Of a DNA stretch of 64,000 bases, positions 1 through 11,633 are shown one piece after another. The notes beneath the pieces were generated by a model. It was given only the letters and a program-made list of their open reading frames with translations, ran no database searches and was not told where the DNA came from. Position numbers and translations under genes: made by a program. Positions within the stretch are counted from its first letter, which is position 1. Each line of letters starts with the position of its first letter. Source of the DNA: Porodaedalea pini (Eukaryota > Basidiomycota > Agaricomycetes > Hymenochaetales > Hymenochaetaceae); contig NBAY01000009.1 in assembly GCA_002794775.1 (NCBI GenBank), positions 992,001 to 1,056,000 on the forward strand. The letters are read 5' to 3'.

Positions 1-208
1 TTATAGAGCAAGCAGCGAGCACGACAGGACGTAGCTGGCGGACGTGATCTACGCGTTGCTTTCAAGCTGCTTCGGGACAGGTTCTGCTATTGCTACGACT
101 CGGACGAAGTGATGTCCCCAAATATCCTGACTCTTTTCTGTTTTCTTCCACCACATCGTGCTCCTTAGCTACACGCAACAAAACTGCACCCTGACGAATT
201 AACACACT

Positions 209-1684
209 ATGTCCCCACCGGTCTTTCCGATCATCCCCACGACGCAGCAGTACGACTGGGGGAAAGTTGGCCTCCAATCTAAGGTCGCGCAGTTCGCGCA
301 TGCTGCGCGCGCACCCGACTTTACGCTAGACGAGAACGCGCCATATGCAGAGGTAAGCTCTTCAGAGCTATAGGTCGGAGGTTGTAGCTGACGGATCGCG
401 CACAGTTGTGGATGGGCACGCATCCGAAGTCGCCGTCGCGTCTCGTGGATGGAACGACGCTCGCTGAACATCTCGCTGCACATCCCTCCCTTATTGGGTA
501 CGAAATCGTCACGACTTTCCATGCAGAAGACGGGAACATCCCGTTCTTATTCAAGATCCTCGCCATCGAGAAGGCACTGAGCATACAGACACACCCGGAC
601 AAGCAGACGGCGGAAAAGCTGCACGCCGAACAGCCTGATGTTTACAAAGGTGAGTGCATACACTTACAGATCTAGTTTCTCCTCAGATTAAACTGAACAT
701 TCAGACCCAAATCACAAGCCCGAGATGGCCATTGCACTCACTCCGTTCACCGCACTCTGCGGCTTCCTCCCGCTCCCCCAGATCGCCACATTCATATCCT
801 CCACGCCGGAGTTCGCCGCGCTCATCCCGTCCACCATACTCTCGCACTTCATCTCTACCTCAAATTCGCGCACGCCTACAGGTCCGAATGAGAGAGCCGC
901 GCTGCGCGACCTCTTCTCCGCACTCATGACCGCGGAGGAGGATAAGTTCAAGGAGGAGCTTGCAAAACTCGTTACTCGTTACAAAGAGGGCCGGGAGAAA
1001 CCAGAAGAAAGCGGCGTGAAGGAACTGGTGCTTCGCCTTGAGAGCCAATTCCCTGGCGATATAGGGATCTTCTGTGCGTTCATGCTTAACTACGTCAAGA
1101 TGCGGCCGGGCGAGGCGATCTTCCTCGGTGCGGGAGAGCCTCATGCGTACGTCTCTGGAGGTCAGCATGCATTATAACCTGCTTGTAGGGAATTATTCTC
1201 AATTGTATTTGCTTTTACTGCAGATATCGTTGAGACGATGGCCACCTCAGATAATGTTATTCGCGCAGGACTGACGCCCAAGCTGCGCGACGTGCCGAAT
1301 CTCATCTCAGGGCTCACATACACCGCGTCCGAACCAAGCAAACACACCGTCACACCACGCGCCTTCGGCACAGCGGACCCATTCGCGGACACGCACGCCG
1401 AGTCCGTGCTGTACGAGCCGCCCATCCCTGAGTTCGCCGTCGTGCGCGTCGAAGCGGAGAAAGGCGCAAGCGCACGGCACGACGCACTGCGCGGGCCGAG
1501 CATCCTTATTGTTACGAAGGGCCGTGGCCGCATCTCGTGGACCGGTGAGGCTGGCGAGGCTAGCGAAGAGCTAAGTGAAGGCCGTGTGCTCTTTGTTGGT
1601 GCGAAGACAGCTGTGACATTCACGTCGGAGGAGAGCTTGGAGGTCTATCGAGCATTTGTAGAACCGAAGCCGCCTAGCTTCTGA
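209..1684 (+). CDS. PMI40: Mannose-6-phosphate isomerase (type I, zinc-dependent)
   Basis: Interconverts fructose-6-phosphate and mannose-6-phosphate in the cytosol, feeding GDP-mannose for protein glycosylation and wall mannan. Four exons are seen (209-352, 406-649, 705-1160, 1225 or one base earlier to 1684) and give about 434 residues, normal for the family. The N-terminus has the family start with a QYDWG motif. The metal-site motif QTHPDK follows in exon 2, and GEPHAYVSGD..E..ATSDN..RAGLTPK spans the last intron, matching the type I signature. The start is the first ATG in the open frame, right after an AC-rich leader. The assignment is very secure. Only the short stretch before base 209 (leader, promoter) lies to its left. 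Confidence 0.95.
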
Positions 1685-2022
1685 GTCACTTTGGAGTTGC
1701 TTGCTGAGATAAAAAATATACTATTAGACACGGTCGACAAGTAAAGATCTTTTTGTAGAAATAGTCTTGTAGCAATGATAAGGTGTTCAAGCAGCGTCGC
1801 AGAAAACCGATGTTGTTAGATTTCTTCTTGAATTTGTTGCTGTTTCAAGCGGACATTATCAGACAAATGCACGCCATGAGGTGGTAAGTAGAAAGGACAT
1901 TATTGGATGGAATGCAACATAATTACGAAGTCTGCTACAGCCGACCACGTTTTCTTGCGTTGCTCTGGAGCGTACCCCATCCACCCCATCCAGGTCGAGA
2001 AAAAAATTTGTTTGACGCGTCT
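1685..2022. other. Convergent intergenic region
   Basis: This AT-rich stretch lies between the stop of the isomerase gene (+) and the stop of the cytochrome oxidase subunit gene (-). It should hold both 3' UTRs. No coding signal is seen. Confidence 0.5.
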
Positions 2023-2652
2023 TTAGTGCGCGTGTGCGAGCTCCGCTTCATCGCCCTGGAAGTCAAGAGTGTAAACTGAAACAAATTTTCACAAGAGGTC
2101 AGCAAGATATTCGACCCAAAACAATACAAGTCACGCACCAGAGCCGCATTCCGTGCAGCGGTGCCTCGGCTTGGACACGTTCGCAGCGAGCCAGACAACC
2201 TCATGAGAGTCAGCAGGCGAACCGGAGCAACCGATGAGGCGTTCAGGGAACTATGATCGTACCGAAAAAAAAGTCATATAAACTCACTGCCCAACACGCC
2301 GGCTGGTGGACAGAAAACAGAAACTCACAAGAGTCGGGACTTTGATGGGGTCGGCCATGGTGCCCAAGCGGCTCGAATCGAGCGCCTTCATGTCGAACAC
2401 ATCAACACCCTCCATGCGGCCAAGGAGCTGGTAGCGTTCGAGACCGGTCGCCTGCTGCTCGTCGGTCGCGATTGCATCTTCAGCCTTGTTGCCGGGGCCG
2501 TACAGCTGCGGCGGCGCAAGCGCGTGGTGCTCGCCCGATAGCGCGCGGGGCGTCGAGGCGAAGGTGCGTACGGCGCTGGTGGTTACGCGGGCGCGCGCGA
2601 CGGGGCGGATGGCGTTGAGGGCGCGGAGCATGGTGAGGGAGAGTGCAGACAA
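2023..2652 (-). CDS. COX4: Cytochrome c oxidase subunit Vb (yeast Cox4), mitochondrial
   Basis: A nuclear-encoded, zinc-binding subunit of respiratory complex IV on the matrix side of the inner membrane. Three exons on the minus strand (2652-2329, 2250-2139, 2075-2023) join in frame to 162 residues; yeast Cox4 has 155. The N-terminus is rich in Arg, Ala, Ser and Thr and lacks acidic residues, as in a matrix presequence. The mature part shows the LLGRMEGVDVFDMK block, then GCSGSPADSHEVVW and RCTECGSVYTL, giving the Cys-His-Cys-Cys zinc set. A second in-frame ATG at 2631 is an equally possible start. Only exon 1 is visible as a long open frame; the other two exons are short and appear only after splicing. 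Confidence 0.93.
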
Positions 2653-2825
2653 GACAAGTGTAAAGTTGGATGAGATGCGACACTTCGGATTGGCACGGAA
2701 GCGTCTGCTTGCTTACTTCGGGGATCGCCGGCTCACTTCAGATGTCCCCGAAAAAAAAAAAGCAGATCAATTAATACAAAAAAATATCAGTAGATGTACA
2801 GAAACATAGTATGTGTGTGTACGTT

Positions 2826-4339
2826 TCATAGCTTAGGTTCGGGCTTCCCTACAGCACCAGATCGAACGAGAATTGTCAACTCATCTCCAGAAATACCCAT
2901 CTCTTTCACAATTTCCTCCGTGTGTTGTCCCCGTCTCAAAATCCCGAATCCCTTCGGCGAATTAGGTAATATTTGAGATAATAAAGGATGCGGTGCAGGT
3001 ATGGGTGATCCTGCAGCCTTCGAAGCCTCTTCTGGGGACAGTACGGGGACTGCGCAAGCGTCTGTTCCTAGAGAGGCAAGTCAGCGCAAGCTCGGCCTAT
3101 TTTTGTACCCTTCAAAGTGTACCATGAAAGATAGCTGCCCATTCATCTCTAGTCTTTGTTCTGAACCCTTGTTCAAGGAAAGAACGAAGATGCGGCCAAT
3201 ACTTCTCGTCAGTGCGCATTTCCGTGCTTGGTCTCCAGTCTCCTTGCCCCTCCAGGAATGGTTGAGGAAGAGCTTTCACAAACTTTTCAATGAAGATCCG
3301 GAAGAATTGCGGCTCGAGGCACGCCACAGACATCCACCTGCCATCTGCACAAGTGTAAACGCCATAAAACGGTGCACCGCCATCTAGCAGTTTCGTGCCC
3401 CTTCCGTTCTCCTTCTCCTTACCATTCCCGAAAGCAAGGCTGTTAGGAATAAGGTAATGGAGGAGAGGAAATGACGCGACATAGCGCGCTCCTGAAACCA
3501 TATCTGTTTCGACGACCTGGCCCTTTCTAGTTGCATTCCGTGATTGTAAAGCTAGGAGGATTCCGAGCGCACAAAGCGAACCACCTCCTGCAAAATCGGC
3601 GACCAGATTCAAAGGAAACGTAGGCTTGTCTGCGGTCCCCGGAAGCATCTTAGACATAATCGGCGGTAAGGTCTTGATCAAAGACTGGAAAGCAATTTAT
3701 TTACTGCAAGGATACCGCTAAGAGCGAGGTAATTGATGTCATGGCCTTCATAAATTTTAGCCCGAGAATAGATATATAGACTTATGACTTCCTTACCTGC
3801 CATGTCTCTGTATGGACCTTATAAGACTCAGAATCAGCTTCCACGTATGGTTTAGTTATAGCGTATAAATACCTGTCCGGGTGAAACTGAGTGTTGACGT
3901 TAGAAAGGCTCAAAAATAGAAGGAAAAGGACTGACCCAGAGAGCCTCGCATAGATCAGCCCCTTGTTCAGACCTGTTTCCTCGTTCAAGAAAACATCTGG
4001 ACCAAATCCCAGTTTCTCGAGCACTCCCGGTCGAAAGGGGTCGATAAGCACGTCTGCACGTGTGACGAGCTTGAGCAATAGGTCTCGACCAGCCGGAACT
4101 TTCACGTCAACAGCGATCGAGCGCTTTCCACGGCTGAGGACATCGGTGGAGACTGTCTGCCCGATGCGATCGATGCGAATTACTGATGCGCCATAGTCGG
4201 CGAGAATCAGCCCTGCGAATGGACCCGGTGCGAGGCCAGCAAACTGCCAGCCAGCGTTGCGTTAGCTTTTGCATAGAGATATCGGAAATATGACGCGTAC
4301 CTCAACAACGTTCAGACCTTCCAGCGGTGCCCTTACCAT
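2826..4339 (-). CDS. AMACR: Alpha-methylacyl-CoA racemase / family III CoA-transferase
   Basis: Epimerises (2R)- and (2S)-2-methylacyl-CoA esters for beta-oxidation of branched chains in peroxisomes or mitochondria. Seven exons are inferred (4339-4301, 4243-3936, 3886-3873, 3817-3797, 3745-3705, 3648-3123, 3067-2826); they sum to 1191 nt and 396 residues, close to the 382 of the human enzyme. Key motifs are in register across the joins: APGPFAG near the N-terminus, the catalytic GHDINYLALSG, MLPG..KPTFPLNL and the catalytic Asp in ADFAGGG, then ACLEPQFF with the conserved Glu, and PVLSPEEA. Two adjacent exons are only 14 and 21 nt. A related family III CoA-transferase with another acyl substrate cannot be excluded, but the motif set favours a racemase. 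Confidence 0.92.
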
Positions 4340-4601
4340 CGTTTACGGCGTTTGAGACAAAGGCATTGGATAACATATGCTTACTACCTGCTGTCGTTCT
4401 ACCGCGTCAAGCCGAGCATGTTGTATGCGCGCGCCGAGTCGCGTGACATGGAGCGAGACTCGGACGCGCTTTCTCAGTCATCCATGGCGTATTCAGAATC
4501 ACTACTCACGATCCTAGTCCATAGAGTCTTACTGTGTGGAGGTTCCTGTATTCTTACCACCACTGCCCGTGACTAAGTCAGCGGCAAGCGCGCTTTCCCG
4601 C
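4340..4601. promoter_or_regulatory. Shared divergent promoter, AMACR / SelO
   Basis: This 262-bp gap separates the start codons of two divergent genes, so it must contain both promoters or leaders. No clear TATA box or known operator was recognised. Confidence 0.5.
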
Positions 4602-7224
4602 ATGCCAGTCACAAAGTTGCCTATCTCTGCGCTGCCACTGCCGCCCAAGCCGTATGTCCTCACGCAAAACCTCAACCCAGACCCTAGGACGGGACCTTCG
4701 GCGCTGGCATTCCGCGACGTCCTAACGAAGAATCCGAGCATACAGCGTCGGGCACGTGTTGTCGACCCGGCGGCCCACTTTTCTCGCCTCACACCGATGA
4801 ACCTGCCGTTCCCGTACCGCATACAGGCACCGGAGGACGAAGACATTGAGGATCAGGTCGAATACGTCGAGCGCTGGCTGAGCGAGCACGAGCCGTTGGA
4901 CGAGCGGCCGCTCGCTCCGGTACTAGACGCAGATTTAAGCAAGCGCCTCAAGAAATACTCTCGCGACAATAGAGAGTTGAAACGCGAACTCATTGCGCTT
5001 TCAGATTCCGGCTTGCGCGACTGTCTACCTCAACTTAATGTCGGAGACGCGTTCGCGCAGCTTGGTACTCCCAGCTTGAGTGCCAGTGATGAGAAAGATG
5101 TATATATTGAACAGGTTTCGGGCGAGCAGACTGCTGTACGACAGGAGCTCGTCGATATTCTAACTGGTCACTCGGTTCTTATGTCCACGGACGAGGATGC
5201 TGAAATCCCATATACACCTTGGTCTCTCCGTTACAGTGGACATCAGTATGATTTAGCACTTAGCCGTGTGTCTATCTTGAGTTAACAATCCCTGCAAGGT
5301 TTGGCTCATGGGCAGGCCAGCTTGGTGACGGACGAGCGATTTCAATCTGTGCGTGAATTACGATCATTTCTTTCATTCATCTAACTACTATCTATGAAGT
5401 GGAAACACCTCACCCCTCCGACCCGGAATTGATATATGAGCTGCAACTGAAAGGTGCAGGTCGCACGCCGTACTCGCGGTCCGCCGATGGCCTGGCTGTT
5501 CTCCGATCGTCTATCCGAGAGTACCTGTGCAGTGAAGGTACAATCACTTCTACTCGTTTCATGTCTGCCTCTAACGCTTCTAAATTACCAGCAATGCACG
5601 CCTTGCACATCCCTACCACGCGAGCTCTCGCATTAATCCACCTCGAGGATCTGCCAGTCATCCGCGAGACTCTTGAGACCGCATGCGTGCTCACACGAAT
5701 AGCGCCATCGTTCCTGCGCATCGGTTCCTTTGAAGCACTCAACCCGCCGCACAATGTTTTTTTCCTCGGCGGTGGGCAGCAACCCGCACACTTCGACGCG
5801 CTTCGGATTCTCGGAGAGTGGGTGAGCCGACGCGTGCTGCGTCAAGGACTTGAAGAGAATGCGCCTTGGGGGAAGGCCCTGCTTATGGAGTCTGCACGCT
5901 TGAATGCGAAGATGGTTGCCGGTTGGCAGGTGTATGGATTTATGCATGGAGTGATCAATACCGACAAGTTCAGTTGTCTTGTTAGCTTTCCTGTCCTTCT
6001 TGTCTGACATTTCATTAGCGTATCAATCATGGGACTGACTATTGACTATGGACCGTACGCATTCATGGACATCTTCAGCACGAATCACATCTGCAACCAT
6101 TCCGACGAGGAAGGGCGGTATGCCTATAAGGCGAGTTCTTCCTAAACATCTGTTATTTAGCACCTAGCTTATCTACGGATGTCCTCATAGTACCAACCCA
6201 CGATGATGTATGTTCATTCCTACGTCCTAAGCTTCTAACCAATCTCGACTTACGAACTACCCTAGCGTATATGCGCTTCGTGCGCTCTTGAATTCCCTCG
6301 CCCCGCTTATAGGCGCAGAAGCGGAGCACGGCGCCGCCTTGAAGGCTGGCTGGGCTGACAATGCGTCGAAAGAAAAGATCGACGAGTGGACGAAGAAAGG
6401 TCTTGAGCTTGAGGGCGAAATGAAAGCGGAGATTGAAACCGTCATGGAGAAAGAGCATTGGGCACTTTTCCGCAAGGTGATCAAATTCTTCAGCTATCTC
6501 CTACTCTCAAGCAAGCAAGCTGATTAAATGCTTATTGTTACAGCGCCTTGGACTCAAATCGGAAGAACCAGCGGATGCCGACGACCTTGTCCGTCCTCTC
6601 CTGAGCCTCCTTGAAAGGCACAAGCTGGACTTCCATTCCACTTTCCGAAGGCTTTGTGCTTTCCGACCATCTCTTCTCGCCTCAGATGAGTCAGAAGGGC
6701 TGAAGACGTTCATCGCGTCCCTCGCCGCCGACTCACATGAGGCGCGCGCGGACGACGTGGACTTCACGAAAGACTGGTGTGCATGGCTTGCGAAGTATGC
6801 GGAACGGGTTGAAATTGAGGTCGATTCTGGTGCTTGGGCTGCGGCTGACGATGATGACGGGAAAACTAAAGAGTTATGGGAGAAGAGAGAAAATGAGATG
6901 CGCCGCGCGAATCCACGCTTCGTCCTCCGCCAATGGGTGCTCGAGGAGATCATCAAGCGCGTTCAGGATGACATCCAAACTGGAAAGCGCGCGCTGGCGA
7001 AGGTGCATGAGGTAAGTCTCATCCTCTGAGTTCTATTCTTCGGGTAAGCTTGCTCACAATGTGCCCGTGTGATGCAGATGGCTACAAACCCGTATGAGCC
7101 ATGGGGAGCAGAAGATGACAATAGGTCTGATTCTGCATTGAGTGAAGAGGAAAAGGAGGAACGAAGGTTCTGTGGACTCGGGGCGAAGAAGTTTATCGGA
7201 TTCCAGTGTAGCTGCTCGAGCTGA
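4602..7224 (+). CDS. FMP40: SelO family pseudokinase AMPylase, Cys form
   Basis: SelO proteins have a kinase fold with flipped ATP and transfer AMP to protein hydroxyls; the yeast homologue Fmp40 is mitochondrial. The spliced protein shows [35 protein letters not shown] and LRSSIREYL (nucleotide loop), [21 protein letters not shown] (catalytic Asp and metal site) and a C-terminal QCSCSS. The penultimate Cys occupies the position of selenocysteine in animal SelO. About eight introns are needed. One, 6131-6190, has a GC donor, and the exon after it (6191-6207) is only 17 nt. The start ATG at 4602 was chosen because the open frame upstream of it offers only GTG. Tyr and Pro in YQPTM fit the family around the microexon, which supports it. 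Confidence 0.9.
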
Positions 7225-8386
7225 AAATGAAGCTTGTATGTGAGAGTTCGTAGTTTATATGATTTGATGGGTCAGTAGGAAGCCATATGCATGTGAAACT
7301 ATCGCAATCGGGACATGTAAAGCATGAAACGGGTTGGACAATTAGTCTTGTTTCATAACTGCTCTTGGACTAACGGAACGTAAGTGTCTAGTACCTGACA
7401 GCGACATTCCCGAAGTCAACTTAGCGTCGCTCTTCAGCGTCAGCCCGCCGTCTGCCGTTCGAGCCTACTACATATAATACTGAAAGCCCTGCAAGTCTCT
7501 CAATTCGTCTCTCTTGCTACTGCCTACAACCTCAGGTTCCGACTTCGATGCTGACATCGCCTCCAACACCAACCTCAATATCGACTCCGACAGCATTTGC
7601 ACTCTTGGAACAAAATACGTTCCGCAGTCGGACTTTTTTCCCCTTGCCACCGGGCACACTTCGTTAACGAGGCTGAGGAGGCAGGGCTGAGTACATTTGA
7701 CTTTTCATCTATTGGCACGCCTTCTTGTCCCTGTTTGAAGCTCAGATCGGGGAGGTTGCGGAAGACTAAATGAATATATATTTCTAATTCAATTTTGCAC
7801 TTTTCTGAGCCTTAATAATATTAAAAAAATGGGGCTCCTTGCTGAATTCTTTTATTGAAGTCGAAGGCCCGAAAGATCAGCAATTGATCGACGTGGACAC
7901 ACAAGACGAGCCAAATGAATGAAGCGCCTGCGTAAAGTCTGTTGCTAAATCAAACAACACATCCATACCAGAACTTGACTTCTCTAGATTTACCATCTCT
8001 ATTGCATCGCACATGTACGAGACAGCATTCTTTCTTCATAAATATATTTTTATATTTTTATAGCGATCTACTGTGGCGCTTTTACTTAAAGTCAACAGGA
8101 ATTCAGAAAGCGGGATATATGTCTATAAGCATGTATTGTTTCTGGTCGTCACGCAGGCTTTTGGCGTGGCAATCACGCACTATCGTCACTTTGCGACTGG
8201 TTAGGATGCCTAAGTTGAAGTGAAGCTAATCAGAACGCCAATTACGTTTCCCAAAACACGAGGGGACTTACTCTACACGCTCATGTGTAGCAACCCAATG
8301 GGCTAGAATAGCTCCCCGAGAATAGCACTCTTCACATCCTTCGAGCGAAGGGTAACCAAAACTGTTTAGCTCACAACGACAGGGTT
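7225..8386. other. Intergenic region without recognised gene
   Basis: It lies between the stop of the SelO gene (+) and the stop of the F-box gene (-). Short open frames occur on both strands, but none has a recognisable motif or convincing splice context. The sequence is AT-rich from about 7780 to 8110. I see no RNA gene or repeat. Confidence 0.4.
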
Positions 8387-10537
8387 TCATCCAACCCTGC
8401 GGTCAAGATCCAGAATGGCCTTGGTGTTAGATGATTCGGCTTGATAAGCCGCGAGGCGACCCTTCCTATTCTCGTCATGATTGTTGGCGCTCACAATTGT
8501 AATTGACGAACTGAAATCGTAAGCATGGTCAGGATGGTAGGAGAAAGTAGAGGTCTAGCAGACTGACCTTCGAGACCCTTCGCTTTGCGCAAATTCTTGA
8601 CCTTTCATATAAAAGTGCTGCACCTTATAACATCCGACCAGAATCAATGGAGAAAGGTCACGACAGTGCATAGAATACTTACAAGCTTAACCCACGTCAT
8701 CGGCTTCCGTAGATATAAGCCACAACATAGACACACGAAAGACGACCCCTTCGCAGCCATTTCGGCGTGGGTGGTGGCAGTAACGCCGATAGCTTTATAC
8801 ACCGCATTAATAAGGGATGCCGGTGCTGGATAAACTCTGGATTCGAACTTCCATTCGGATGGGGTCCTACATCCGGATGTCGTATCTTCACACTCGCCGC
8901 GAATGCCCTCTAGGAGTTCGTCGAATGTTCTCAATTGTAGGCCATAATGACTCGGACTCGGACGAGTAGCGAAAAAAGAAGTCGCAAGCTGACAGATGGC
9001 CGCGTTATCGAGGTGCTTGGGCTCATCTGTTTCAGAAGAGATGGTCTCAACGGCCTGCGATCCGGAGCGGCGTTGACCATCCGTTATCATCTGCGCACAT
9101 TTTTCTTCGAGTCTTGTCAGCCACGTCCTACTCAGCTCCAGCATCTGTGTCTTGAGCGAGTCGCAGACTGTTTTACTGAAAGATACGCGCGGATTAACGT
9201 CGTTTATTACTTGCAGTGCAAGTGGGAGCTCCATGAGGTCTCCAGCCGCGACAACGCAGTCCTTGCCGGCGTCAGAGGACATGAACTCCTCGCCAGCTTA
9301 AGTAGTTCATTGCGGCGCGTCTCTATGAGAGCTGGTTGTGCCTTCTTCCACCTCAGGCGGATGGTTTCTTCAAGCTGCGGGCGGATGCTATTCCAGGCTA
9401 TCGAGCGTATAAATGAAGAGTCATAGCCAGATTAATGATACTTACCTCGCTCTGTTAATTCCCGGGATTGAGCAATTAAACCTTTCCACTTCCAGCCCTC
9501 CTCATCATTATTACCTTTAAAATCATCTTCAGAATAACCGAGCTGCTTCAGACGCTCGTAGATACTAAGGTGGGACACGCACTCAGAATGGAGCGAACGT
9601 AAACGTGTTAAAACTCACTCTTTTCGGCGATTGGTCTTGATGTCAGAGTTAGTCCTCACTTGCGAATATCGCCTTTCTGCAAGCCAGGCTTCTAATGCGC
9701 CTGATTCCTGTAAAAAGAATATATTCAGAGCGTCAAGGTGAAAGTAAACTATAAGACGCACAAGCTTGATTCGACGTGTAATCTCGCGTCTTTCAGATGC
9801 AAACTCTCTCCTAGCAGAATCAGACGGAAGAGATAAGTATTGCTCAAGAGCTACCTCGAAAGCCGGAGCATAGAAGATGGAGCAGATAGATTGTTCCCCG
9901 AAACCATAGGAATATTTCGAGGAAGCATGATTCAGGCGGACATAGTGCCTATAAGCAGGACGACCAGGTTTATATGCGGCCGGAACAAGCGAGTAGATGT
10001 CGTTTCGCTCTTCTGACGTTCGCTGTCCAATCCTACCTATCGACGGAAGCTGCCAGCCAAATTTAATGCTGCAAAAAAACAGTCAGCGAAAAAATACTTT
10101 ATGTAAAAGCAAGTGACATCAAACAAACCTAGCAGAAGAACAATCCCGGCAGAGACGAACCCTGAAAAGGACAATGTGCTTGAATGCACGCCTTTCACCG
10201 CAGAGCTGGTTCTGGACATCAGATACGTGAACGATGGGTATATCGTCCATGCAGCTTACCGTGCAAAATGTATCGAAGACGAAGCTAGCATACTGGGGAG
10301 AGTCAAGATCAGAAGGACACTCCGGCAATCCGTATGCCTGTTCCGCAGCCCGCCAGATCGTTGTGGACGATTTGGACATAAAAAAATCTTCCAGAACATC
10401 ACCAGAACGTGACATACGAATCAAATCTCTGGGGCTAAGGTGCGTAGCAATCTGAAATTGTGATACGCTTTGAATCATGTTTCTCTAGGCAGGAGTTCAT
10501 CACTCACTTCACAGAAGACCTCGACAGGCAAAGACAT
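8387..10537 (-). CDS. F-box protein of the expanded agaricomycete family
   Basis: Predicted substrate receptor of an SCF ubiquitin ligase. Exon 1 (10537-10508) encodes MSLPVEVFCE and is spliced to IATHLSPRDLIRMSRS, which together form the F-box. It is followed by FMSKSSTTIWRAAEQAYGLPECPSDLDSPQYASFVFD, the block typical of this mushroom family. A Cys pair then follows (FCTNQLC and RLCRDC), possibly a small zinc site. The middle is rich in charged helices. Near the C-terminus, FVCLCCGLYL may be a second metal site. The last exon ends KAILDLDRRVG at 8387. At least seven introns are needed, and the inner exon edges are approximate. Target proteins cannot be inferred. These genes are numerous and fast-evolving in mushrooms. 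Confidence 0.8.
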
Positions 10538-11115
10538 TATTCTATGCAGTTTTCCACCCCTCCCTCTTCCTTTGTTATTTTTTTGTTTCCTTGGCCTTTC
10601 ACCGGACGTGTTTGTCACAGTGCCTGGCAAGTTTTCATCGGATTTCAAACCCGGGAGTTTTCTCCTATCAAATGCACTTTAGTGAGAAGAATTGGTGAAG
10701 AATCAGAGTGCCTCACTTTGATCCCCTTGTGTTGTCCATTGCTGAACTGCATGTGTATGGTAGTCGTGAAAGCTATAGTGCAATGCATCCTATCACGAGT
10801 ATTTATTAAAAGGCGGCTCTGGTGGCTTCGGTGGCTTGAGTGGCGCGCGCCGCAAGTGGCTTGAAGTTCGCGAGAGTTAGGTAACGATTACGTCAACTTG
10901 GGCCTTCGCCAACACGATAACACGTTCCGCTCGTTTGCTATATTGTTCTTTCTCAGATGCAGAGCCTAACTGGTCAGCTTATTTACGAACTGTTCTCCGA
11001 TTCGCTGAGCTTTCATTTGCGACTACTCGATCTGAAGATTAGAATATAGAAGGACGTTTAGAACGAGTAGCCATAATTGTTACGCACTGCACAATGCCGT
11101 TAAAAGGACTTCTTA
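10538..11115. other. Upstream region of the F-box gene
   Basis: This stretch runs from the F-box start codon to the edge of the palindromic element and presumably holds the F-box promoter. No coding signal is seen. The last three bases (TTA, 11113-11115) are the apparent left target-site duplication of the element. Confidence 0.4.
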
Positions 11116-11490
11116 CACGGCAGGAAAATCCGGGGTTTTCCGTGAGGGAGGAGTATATCACGGAGTGTTTAGTGGGGCTCATATAATTTCGGCCGGAAAA
11201 GCTGTATATGGACAATGAAACTAATTATAGTCATAAGCGAGAGGATGGAGTGTGAAAAGATTTGAAACCTAATAACACGTGATTTTAAATTTCCATAAAT
11301 AGTAGTCACATGATCTTATTGTGTCATGTGCACTTAGGTTTCAAATCTTTTCACACTCCATCCTCTCGCTTATGACTATAATTAGTTTCATTGTCCATAT
11401 ACAGCTTTTCCGGCCGAAATTATATGAGCCCCACTAAACACTCCGTGATATACTCCTCCCTCACGGAAAACCCCGGATTTTCCTGCCGTG
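11116..11490. mobile_element. Foldback MITE with perfect 157-bp inverted arms
   Basis: The left arm (11116-11272) and right arm (11334-11490) are exact reverse complements over 157 bp, by base-by-base reading. A 61-bp AT-rich spacer separates them. The ends read CACGGCAGGAAAATCC inwards. The direct flanking triplet TTA occurs on both sides (11113-11115 and 11491-11493), as expected for a 3-bp target-site duplication of the PIF/Harbinger type. There is no coding capacity, so it would have to be moved by a transposase encoded elsewhere. The arms show no differences, which points to a recent insertion or to arm correction. Assignment to a superfamily is an inference from the TTA alone. Confidence 0.85.
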
Positions 11491-11633
11491 TTACTTTTAT
11501 TGAAGGCATTGCTGGGGTTCTGGTACAGTACACGTATCGAATCATTCAAGGCAGAATATAATCACAAATTCTGAATTATACGACACGGTCCTTGAAATAC
11601 TCTGGCCGAGCCATGGATTCCTAATCATACTAA

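Noticed and set aside
7468..7659. Minus-strand open frame of about 60 codons downstream of SelO
   Set aside because: Short, no domain, no ATG-supported context, no splice partner.
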